Notes under the pieces: model-generated
What the model was told of the DNA's origin: nothing
The model's input: the letters and a program-made list of their open reading frames with translations, nothing else
Database searches by the model: none
Assembly (NCBI GenBank): GCA_964017185.1
Contig: OZ024875.1
Location: 25,677,456-25,741,455 of the forward strand
Direction: 5' to 3'
Source: Rugalucina vietnamica
Taxonomy: Eukaryota; Mollusca; Bivalvia; Lucinida; Lucinidae
DNA length: 64,000 bases
Shown: piece after piece, positions 45,901-57,900 of the stretch
Layout: the number at the start of each line of letters is the position of its first letter
Numbering within the stretch: position 1 is the first letter of the stretch
Made by a program: the position numbers and the translations under genes

Positions 45901-48900
45901 AATCGATGCAAGATGCCTATTCAATAAACACTAAACATCATGAATAAATCTTTGGTAAACGATTTGTCTGGCCGCGGAACTGAACGGAGAGCACGTGAAG
46001 ATACATGCCATATTGCATGATATGATTGTAACTATGGAACGAGCAAAAGCTACATTAAAATTGTAACTACTTTTCCATTGTTGACAGAGCAGCCAGACAA
46101 AACTAGTTGAAAAATTGTCATTTTGTGATAATTTTAAAGGTATGTTTTTATCTGAGTACGCATAAAACCGAAAACTGTTTGCGTACCGCTGATTTTTACT
46201 GCGTACATGGTATGCACAAGTCCAAATTTTCTATGCGTATAGAACGAAAACTCGTGCGTACATACGCAGTACGCATCGTTATCTATTTCGCTGACTGTAT
46301 ATTGTATGAGCGTGTTATCATAATGGGTAAAATACCATTTTGCTATGATAATCTATTTCATGTCATAGGATTATACAATAGAACTGTCTCAGAGACTATG
46401 GCAATGTTTACCTCTGATAACACCGTAACTCCTTGAGCAGCGACCATGACAACTATCACAGATGGGGATGGAATCATGCCTTGTAATGGTTTATAATGGC
46501 TCTCTTTGAAGTAATTCAATATATAATAAATACTGAAAAGACAGATGGGGAATTTAATTATACTTTCATAGAATTTGCAGGTATGACCAATTTTGCAACA
46601 AAAACAAGTAGCCCAGGGGCAACGATCGCTCACCTGAGAGCCAACAAGTAAAGTCACTGGACAAAGTAGTTGGGGTTTTTACCATATATATGGGTATGAT
46701 AGCCATCTTGGTCATGTGACCTTGAAACCCTACTTACATCAGCAGGAGAGCTCTTGTCTGGATTGTGTATCCTCTTTTCTGCCATTTTGGTTCACTTGAA
46801 AAAATCATCTAACAAGGTCAGGGTCCTATAATGACCCCGCAGGTTGGGCTATATTTGACCCCAGGGGCAAGATTGGCAGGATTTATGTAGAGCAACACAT
46901 GACAATGTTGTATATCAAATATACAAGCTTTGTGTCATGCTGTTGCAGAGAAGATTTTTTCACATATTTCCATTATAAGTCTATGGTAGATAATGACATG
47001 CCTGGGGCGTGGCCTGTATGGACCCCAGGGGCACCGTTGGCAGGATTTATAAAGAGGAACACTATACATTGCTACAAACAAAATATGAAAGCTCTGGGCC
47101 TTGTGGTTTCGGAGAAGAAGATTTTTTATGTTTTTCCCATGACGCCCCCAGGGCGGGGCCCGTGTGGACCACAGGGGCACGGTTGGCAGGATTTATAAAG
47201 AGGGCCACTATACATTGCTACTGACAAAATATGAAAGCTCTGGGCTTTGTGGTTTCGGAGAAGAAGATTTTTTATGTTTTTCCCATGACGCCCCCAGGGC
47301 GGGGCCCGTGTGGACCACAGGGGCACGGTTGGCAGGATTTATAAAGAGGGCCACTATACATTGCTACTGACAAAATATGAAAGCTCTGGGCTTTGTGGTT
47401 TTGGAGAAGAAGATTTTTTGTTTTTCCCAATGTAAGTCTATGGGAGCTAATGACCCCCGGGGCGGGGCCATATTTGACCCCAGGGGCATGATTGGCAGGA
47501 TTTATATAGAGGACCACTAAACATTGCTTCATACAAAATATGAAAGCTTTGGGCCTTGTGGTTTTGGAGAAGAAGATTCTTTTTATGTTTTTCCCATGAC
47601 ACCCCCGGGGCGGGGCCCATATGGACCCCAGGGGCACGGTAGGCAGGATTTATAAAGAGGACCATTATACATTGCTACACACAAAATATGAAAGCTCTGG
47701 GCCTTGTGGTTTAGGAGAAGAAGATTTTTTTATGTTTTTCCCATTGTAAGTCTATGGGAGCTAATGACCCCCGGGGCGGGGCCATTTTTGACCCCAGGGG
47801 CATGATTGGCAGGATTTATATAGAGGACCACTAAACATTGCTACACACAAAATATGAAAGCTCTGGGCCTTGTGGTTTCAGAGAAGAAGATTTTTTTATA
47901 TTTTCATCATGACGCCCCCGGGGCGGGGCCCGTGTGGAACACAGGGGCACGGTTGGCAGGATTTATAAAGAGGAACACAATATATTGCTACAAACAAAAT
48001 ATGAAAGCTCTGGGCCTTGTGGTTTCGGAGAAGAAGATTTTTTTATGTTTTACCCATGAACCCCCCAGGGCGGGGCCCGTATGGACCCCAGGGGCATGGT
48101 TGGCAGGATTTATAAAGAGGACCACTATACATTGCTACTGACAAAATATGAAAGCTCTGGGCCTTGTGGTTTCGGAGAAGAAGATTTTTTTATGTTTTTC
48201 CCATTGTAAGTCTTTGGGAGCTAATGACCCCCGGGGCGGGGCCATTTCTGACCCCCGGGGCATGATTGGCAGGATTTATATAGAGGACCACTAAACATTG
48301 CTACACACAAAATATGAAAGCTCTGGGCCTTGTGGTTTCAGAGAAGAAGATTTTTTTTATATTTTCATCATGACGCCCCCGGGGCGGGGCCCGTATGGAC
48401 CCCAGGGGCAGGTATGGCAGGATTTATGAAGAGGACCAATAGACGTTGCTACACACAAAATATGAACGCTCTTGGCCTTGTGGTTTCAGAGAAGAAGATT
48501 TTTATATGTTTTTCCCATTGTTAGTCTATGGGAGCTATCCGTTGCCATGGAAACCAGAGTTCTGATCCGACCTGGCCCAAAACCTAACACAACCTTTCCC
48601 CCTCCTCAATGATGCTTTAGATAAAATTTGATTACGATCGGCCATGTTGTCTTAGAGATATTTGAGTTTGAAAATGTGAATGGACGGACAGACGCACGGA
48701 CGGACGGACGCCGGCTCGACTACTGTACTATAAGCTCACCTTGTGAGCGTTCGGCTCAGGTGAGCTAACAATTTGAAATCTTAAGTTAGTAAATTTTTAG
48801 CTTTTCTTTTTAAAATCATTTTGTATTGCCTCTGATTTCCTTCTCATAGCCTAAAAGCTTTCTTAAAATAACTCAACTTGTAGATTTGAGCAAGTGAGAA

Positions 48901-51900
48901 AGGAGACAAGATGTTTATGAAAACTTTAAGGTAAAATACCTGCTATTATACATCAAAACAAGTTAGTGATATTTTAAACAAGTGCATTATGCTTCTTCAG
49001 AATTTTGTAAAAAAAAAGGTCAACAGCTTCTTACATTATATCTATAGATAAAATGTATACACACTGGCGACTTTCTCCAACAATCTCCCCCAATTTTGGG
49101 GTTCTCAAATCTCTCTGATTTTGTTTTATCTCAACAGCTCTTGCAGTTTAATTACCTTCAGTTTAAATCTACTTATAAGACAGGTAGTATTACAGCCAGT
49201 CTGCTGCCTTTAACATCACCATTTTACTAACATGTAGTTACATATAAACAAATCACTGCAGATTTCATGATATATGACCAGTTATCAAAACACTCTTGCA
49301 GAGAAGTGTAGAGCTCTAGATAAGTCAAATTGGAGAAAGTCGCCTGTCTGTATATTTCTGATTATAATATTGAGGATTTATATGGTATTTAATGATATGA
49401 GAACCACTGTAGTGCAAGTTACCTGTGTATTATTCTGGCTCCCATATTGAGACAGTTTGCCAGTATAAACCCTACACTACCAAACTGATGGGTAAAACCC
49501 AGCGATGAGACCAGAAATAGGGCAGAAAACACCAGCATCTTCTGATTATATCTGAAAGAAAATGGAGATCTGGTTTTGGGACATGACATATGGTACTTTA
49601 CAAATGTATGAAGCTTCATTGAATTTTTAAATATTGCTGACAATTTTTAAAGTTATAGAGAGGACACAAAGTCGCATGGAAAATAACCAAAGAGAAACAA
49701 CTAAAACAGACTTACGCAAGAAACATTCGTCACTGTGTTATGTGTATGAAGTCTTTCTGGCAGCTTTCAAGTCATTAAGTTGACATGGACAGAAGATACA
49801 AGAATATGATGCCTGACCATTATTGTGGGGGACATAATGACAATAAATTTCACCTTTTTTTCCAAAATAATTCTATGCTGTGGGGGTTATTTTCATACCA
49901 ACATCCTATGTTTTTACATGTATATTGTGTATCATCTATTAAAATGCTGTTATAGAACTGTGGACACTGGTGTGACTCACCTATCACCTTCAGTTATAAT
50001 CAGTTATAGAACTGTGAACACTGGTGTGACTCACCTATCAACTTCATTAAAGGAACTGTGGACAATGGTGCTACTCACCTATCAACTTCAGTTATAGAAC
50101 TGTGTACAATCGTGTTACTCACCTATCAACTGTAGACACTGGTGTTACTCACCTATCAACTTCTGATAGAACTGTGCACAATCGTGTTACTCACCTATCA
50201 ACTTCAGTTACAGAACAGTGAACACTGGTGTGACTCACCTATCAACTTCAGTTACAGAACTGTGGACACTAGTGTTACTCACCTATCAACTTCTGTTATA
50301 GAACTGTGCACAATCGTGTTACACACCTCTCAGCTTCTGTTATAGAACTGTGCACAATCGTGTTACTCACCTCTCAGCTTCTGTTATAGAACTGTGCACA
50401 ATCGTGTTACTCACCTCTCAGCTTCTGTTATAGAACTGTGCACAATCGTGTTACTCACCTCTCAGCTTCTGTTATAGAACTGTGCACAATCGTGTTACTC
50501 ACCTATCAACTTCTGTTATAGAATTGTGCACAATCGTGTTACTCACCTCTCAGCTTCTGTTATAGAACTGTGCACAATCGTGTTACTCACCTATCAACTT
50601 CTGTTATAGAACTGTGCAATATCGTGTTAATCACCTCTCGGCTTCTGTTATAGAACTGTGCACAATCGTGTTACTCACCTCTCAGCTTCTGTTATAGAAC
50701 TGTGCACAATCGTGTTACTCACCTCTCAGCTTCTGTTATAGAACTGTGCACAATCGTGTTACTCACTTCTCAGCTTCTGTTATAGAACTGTGTACAATCG
50801 TGTTACTCACCTATCAACTTCAGTTATAGAACTGAGGACACTGGTGTTATTCACCTATCAACTTCAGTTATAGAACTGTGGACGCTGGTGCGCTGGTGTG
50901 ACTCACCTATCAGCTTCTGTTATAGAACTGTGTACAATCGTGTTACTCACCTATCAGCTTCTGATATAGAACTGTGTACAATCGTGTTACTCACCTATCA
51001 ACTTCAGTTCTAGAACTGTGGACGCTGGTGTGACTCGCCTATCAACTTCAGTTATACAACTGTGTACAATCGTGTTACTCACCTACCAACTTCAGTTATA
51101 GAACTGTGGACACTGGTGTTACTCACCTATCAACTTCAATTTTACTCATGGTAGCAAACACAAAACATTCTGTTGTACCATTAATAGCAATGACTAGGAC
51201 ATACAGACAATACCAGCGCAACAACATTGGGCCTGAAAACAGGACAAAGGTAAAAGCTTATCAGTATAAAAGTTTAGGATACTAGTTATTTAGAAAGAAC
51301 ATATCAGAAGGCAAAGGTTGCATTTTCCTCTACGTCAGGCTCATTTCTTCTATTAAACTCCACTCTGAAAGGCCCCATATTTGACATTGGGAGAAAAAGA
51401 GCTCATTAATCGAGACAAGTTTTCTTGCACACTCATGTGCAAGCGTTATAATGAATTCTAAATTTATACCTTATACTTTCAGTCACCAAAGTTAAGATTC
51501 TACCTTTACATGGACACTTACAAGGTTTTTTATTTATGTATTGTTTGTAGTTGTGGCACTAAATAACATCTTAACATCTTATTTGTTAATAAACCAGTTT
51601 TGGACTGTGTTTGAGACAGCCAATGTTAACAGAGAATTTCCCTATCCAGTTAAATAGAAATAACACTGCTTATAAACCTGATCCTGTTGACAGTACTGTT
51701 CCACCATACAGATCAAGGGCCAGATAGGAGTAAGCATAGCCAAACACCAGGATAATGGTTCCTACCAGTATCACCAGCTTCAATAAACAACTCAGCACGC
51801 CAGTAGCCAGCTCTATTGACTCCTGAAACACGGTCGTATAGAACATGAATCAATATGGTTGATACATTCATTCAAAGGCGCTTGAAGATATAACCATAAA

Positions 51901-54900
51901 TCATTAAAATATGCCCTAAAATGGCAATGCCATATTGCCATGCAGGCACTCATTTAAAGCAATATTTTCATGTTTTATGGCAATAACTTCAAGCACCTGT
52001 GATTCATTCAAACAGATCACTGGAAAATAATGCTAATGTTTGTAAAAGAAAAGACAAAAGGATGCAAAAAGGAATTGATTTATGTAAAAAAAAAAAAAAC
52101 CAACTAATTCTGGGCATCACAAATAGTGCATTTTGTCAAAAGCTGATGACTCAGCTTGCTATACACTATTTGCTTTTTGGTATTATACCTCTTTGCTTGA
52201 GAGTAAGACAAATATCAACATTTTTCCCCTTCTCCCCTTTTTTCAATTCAGTTTTATATCCCTTTCAAGATTATTTCAGCTCAGATGAGACAGGCCAATC
52301 AGTAGGTGTAGTGGGGAGGAATGGGAGTATCCCAGGAAAAACTAGAAATTGGCTGCAAGCAAGGCTTTCAGTATACCCCCAGCAAAATTATTATTGTATA
52401 TAAGCAATGGTCAAAAAATGGCTATGTTAAAAATGCTTTAAATTTGTCAAAAATTATTTTTTCATCATCATAATTCTTCATGCAGATCTTCAATATGTGT
52501 GGAACATGTCTGCAAAGTATTGAAAAGAAATACTGAAAGCCCTAGGAGAAGTTGATTTCACAAACTATTAACTACCAACCATTATTGTATATATAAGCAA
52601 TGGTCGATAAATGGCAAAGTTAAAAAATGCTGTAAATTTGTCAAAAATGATTTTTTTTCATAATGACAAGTGTTCATGCACCTCTGCAATACATCTGAAA
52701 CATATCAGCAAAATATTAAAAGGAAACAGTGAAAGCAGTAAGAGGAGTTGATTTCACAAAGTATTTTCAGTACTATGGCAAACATGTTTGATGAAGACTT
52801 AAAAAGTCCCATAACTCTTGCAATACTGACCCTTGAGCCCCTAAATTCATACCACACATGTATTGCCTAATGGAGCAAGTGTGGTGAAAATTTGCAACAA
52901 ATCACGCAAAAGCTTCTCAAGTTATTCAGCAAAGATGTCAAAATGCTGCTGCAAAGTCGAAAAATGGCAAAGTTAAAAAATGCTGTAAATTTGTCAAAAA
53001 TTATTTTTTCAGCATTATAATTCTACATGCACATCTTCAATATGTCTGTAACATGTCTGCAAAGTATTGAAAAGAAATACTGAAAGCCCTAGGAGGAGTT
53101 GATTTCACAAAGTATGCACTACCAACCATTATTGAATATAAGCAATTATAGAAAATTTGCTAAGTTAAAAATGCTGTAAATTTGTCAAAAATGATTTTTT
53201 TCATAATGACAAGTGTTCATGCACCTCTGCAATATATCTGAAACATATCAGCAAAATATTAAAAGGAAACAGTGAAAGCTGTAAGAGGAGTTGATTTCAC
53301 AAAGTATGTATTTTCAGTACTATCATATAACTATGGCAAACATGTTATATGAAGACTTAAAAAGTCCCATAACTCTTGCAATACTGACCCTTTGGCCCCT
53401 AAATTCATATCACACATGTATTGTCTGATGGTGCAAGTGTGGTGAAAATTTGAAACAAATCAGACAAAAGCTACTCAAGTTATTCAGCAAAGATGTAAAA
53501 ATGTTTACGGAATGACGGACAGGCTGAAAACAGTATACCCCCCTAAAACTTCGTTTTGCGGGGGGTATAAAAACATTAGACATACCTGCAAGCATAGCAT
53601 GGCTTGTCAACATGTACCGTGAGATAACTTCTTGAAAAAGAAATTGTATGCTTTGTATAGGATGGTACCTTGTTTTGTTGTTTCAGTGGTTTGCCTCTGA
53701 GTAGGAGCTGTGAGAAGAAAAGATATCCACTCTCTTCTATTGGCTGAAATAGGAATCTAGCAGCCATTGAACCAAGGTTGTTCACTACATCATAGATACC
53801 TGCAAAAGAGAAACTGAATACTGATCTAATATATCTACAACAAAAATTAATTTTTTGTTTTGACAGGTTTCTCACTGTAGAGAAATGAAGTTAAAAATCT
53901 AGATTAAAATTTCTAACAATAAAGTTCAACCTCATTATAATGCCCCGCATTATAGTGCAGTTTTCAATGTAACACAGCTATGTCATGGCTACCAAAATGA
54001 TTATTTTGTTATATGTCTATTGTAAAAAAAAACTCATAACATGGTATCTCTTAAAACATGGACTGTTTCCATGGACCCCAAAGAAATTGTTATAATGAAG
54101 TTGACCTGTATAAAGGAAATCAGCAGTACACCTGTAGTTTGTTCAACATGATACTTTTCAGGTAACCATTTTACCATGTAAGATGCTAATGACCCACCAG
54201 GGTTGACATGTTAAACAGCAAACCAACAAAAAAAAAAAAAACAAGAAGCAACTTGTTTCATGCCTAGACAGTAGGACTGGCCAGTTTGAGCTTGAATCTC
54301 ATCAGACTTTTTTTTCATGAAGAAGCAAATGTAATTCTATTCTCATCCAACATGTGAGTAGCATACCTTGATCAGCAAAAGTCAACACACCAAATATGGT
54401 CATCACATACTTTTCTCCTACAAAACAAAACAAATAAGTCTAAGAACTACTGAACATATTTCTTGTAATGTCCACAATCATGAGACAGTCTGTTGTATTT
54501 TAGCATGACATAGACCATGGTGACATAATAAACAATTCATAAAGCAAAAAAAATGTACTGACATGGGAAAGTCCACAGTATGTACAGTAGATGATCATCT
54601 TCAATATACAATGCAATATTGCACTATTTAACAGTATCACAGTTAAGTTGTAGAAATTAATTTTTGAGCATAAATGATATTACAATACGAGGGATCATCA
54701 AAAATTATGTGGACTTTTCCCATAACTTGACAACAATTCCGGCAAACATATTCAAATTTCAGCTGGCAATAAACTTGCATATCTCCACTAGATTCTGAAA
54801 GTTTGGTTAATATAAAATGTTTTATTAGCAGTTGGTGATGATTTTTCTTACCCCACCCTCCCCATGGCGGAGCATGTCAGAAATGACGTTAAGTTTGGCA

Positions 54901-57900
54901 CTGCAGTATCGCATTTCTTTTGCGTTTTCTTCAAAACGGTTTTGCAGATCACAGCCAAACGTGCCATGTGTCTTAATAAATCCATAACAAAACAATTTAT
55001 GCTTGCTCAAAAATACCGGTGGTCCGGTTGTGCACCTACGTTGTTTTGCTTAGGCATACATGTTTGCTTTTTTCAAAATGTTTAAGCCATGTCTGAATTG
55101 CATGCAACACAGATCAACCGGCAATATTGTACAATTCCCATTTGAAACTAATCCTAATTTCGTAATTTGCACGTTTGTGCACGTTTGAACAAATAGGACC
55201 CCAAATAAATATAGAAATTCATATCCGTCACTTAAAATGTTCTAACGTCTAAATTATAATGTTAAAAGTCAGCATCCTTATGCCCAGTCCAAATTTATTT
55301 TCAAATCAAGGCAATACATTAAAAAATTTATATAGATTTGTAATTTAAACCATGTCCCAATAGTTAAGTAATCTTTTAACATACTTTGAGCAGTAAAACT
55401 GTAAAAATCAGTAGCCCTAAAAAGCACATTTTGTGATTCAAAATCAGTGTTTTTGTGTCGACGTCACTGACGTCATCGGAGTGCTCCATGGTGGCGAAAG
55501 TGGGTGTTTTCATTTCACAATAACTTTGTAACGGATGAAGGGATTGTGATGAAATTTTGCACACTGCTGCATATTACATGGGTCCATGTGGATTGAAAGT
55601 TTGAGTGGAATCGAGTCATATAATAAAGTTATCAGAAAAGTCCACGTAATTTTTGATGATCCCACGTAGGTGTTGTAAAATATGAGAATTAACTTCTCAA
55701 TTTTCATACACCAACCAGACCGTACAGACCTTGGCACACTATGCAGAAATTATAACAAGCAACATCACTGCAATTTTAAGCAGTGTTCTCCACAAAACCC
55801 TCTCTATGGCATACCTTATGTATTACCTTCTGTGAGAATTTGTTTGAGGAAGCTCTGTTTGAAGATACTCCAGGTTAGACTAGCTTGATGGCTGTCCACC
55901 AGTGGCTGGAAATACAACAAGAACTCTCATGATATATGGACACCAAATCATATAACATTTAACAATGAATACATGAAATGTGCCCATCTTACCTCACAGG
56001 TGAAGAAAGTGTTTTTTTTCTCTGCAAGGAATTGAACAGGGTTGTCTTACATAGGCTAACAGTTTACCCTGCTGCTATAGGGCCAGCTTGTACTACATAC
56101 CTCTAGTCAGTGACAGCCTACCCAAGCAAATTGGGCTTCATTTCAAAGTCCTAGGCCATTTTTTATGTTAAATTAACCTGAGGGAATGACTTGAACACAA
56201 CAGCACGTTTTTAAGCCTACCTACATTAAAGTTTTATATAAAATTACCTCTCCAACCCTCCTCCTGGGAAACATGTCTGTGAGATTCTTGAAAGGGAAAT
56301 CATCATCTTTCTTTATAGCTGTCCTGATATAATAGGTAAAGTAGCTGTAGTATACAAGGGAGATAACTGTGCCATACACCAACTGAAAAAGACATATTGG
56401 AAAAGTGACTATAAACCTAGATGGCAAATTGCCTTTGGGTATGTGGTAGCTCCTGAGGGGAATAGAAAGTGTCTCAGCTTCCAAGTCTACTTAAGTGTCC
56501 AAATTTCTTATTTCTATCTGGATCTGAGAATGTCTACTGACAGTAGGTAGCTTGTTCACTATTACGCAGAAAACATTTAAATTGCAGATCTCTTTATAAA
56601 GTTGTACATGCTGTTCTGTACTAGAACATACATGCATGTGGTTAAAGCAATACCATAAGATTGAAAATGTTCATGCCTCAGGAGTCTTGCTAATAAACTT
56701 ATACATGTATAAGCTTTTAGAGCACAAGCTTCATCTTGCGACTTCAAGAACTCTTTAATAATTTGGAAATAGAAAATAAGCAAAATAAGGCACATAAATA
56801 GTTCTGAATTAACAGTTTTTCGCCCTGCATGGTTGATATACCTTACTCAATCTTATATGCACTGCTAAAATTCAATAGTAAGTGGCTCATTTATTGTAAT
56901 TGTTGTTTTTTGTTTCAATGGCAAAGAAGAAGCAATGAGAGAACCACACAATAAAAGTATTTTCCTTTTGCTTTAAAGATTTTAGTGCCAGGTCTCACCT
57001 GTTCAGCTAAAAAAGCTACCAAAATTCTTGAAAATGAAAAGAGCAAAAGACTATCTGCACCTTCCTTGTATGTGCATGCTCAAAATTTTCTCTTGAGAAT
57101 TTTCCACCTACCTGTGCTATAGAGAAGTTGATCAGACCCAGCTGTGGTATAAGTAACAACAAGGTCACCGTCAAGAGACTCTTACATAGCTCACCACTAC
57201 CCATAGATAACACCTACAGAATAAACACTAGTGGTAGTAAGATCTACACATTGAATTACACCTAGAGAATGAATACTAGAGGTAGTTAATTACACCTACT
57301 GTCTGTACATCATCTTTCAGAAACTCACACTTTTCTGAAAGACTTCAAGAAAAATATTACCATTTCATCTTTTTGCAATCCAAAAGTCGTAAAAAGTACT
57401 GCAAAAATTTTGAAAATCAATTCACTAATAAAATAATTATGCCCAAAAATTATTTTGAATATGCCTTTTGCATGTGCAAGGGAGGTATTCCAAACACCTT
57501 AAAATTGAAAATCAAGCAAATCTGTGGAATAATTTTACGAGTATGACACTCAGCTATGCATACAATACAATTTTGTTTTGGTTTGGTGCACTTAAAATGA
57601 AAAATAACCAATTTAGATTTTTTCCAGGAAAATAGTTACCTCCCTTGCTGACATTTTTACAATGGAAAAAGCTCAACCGGTATTCAAAATTAATTCCAGG
57701 CATAAAATATTTATTTCTTAACCGAATTTCAAATTTTTGGGAGGCACTTTTTAAGACTTTTGGAATGCAAAATGGTGACATGGTAATATTTTTCTTGAGG
57801 CCTTTCGGAAAATTGAGATTTTGAAAAATGCAGTTTCTGAAAGATGATATACAGACAATAGAGAATAAACACTAGAGGTAGTAAGACCTACACACTGAAT

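Noticed and set aside
46899..48524. Several frames with GPVWTPGA or KKIFLCF
   Set aside because: Echoes of the 150-190-bp monomers of copy D on both strands.
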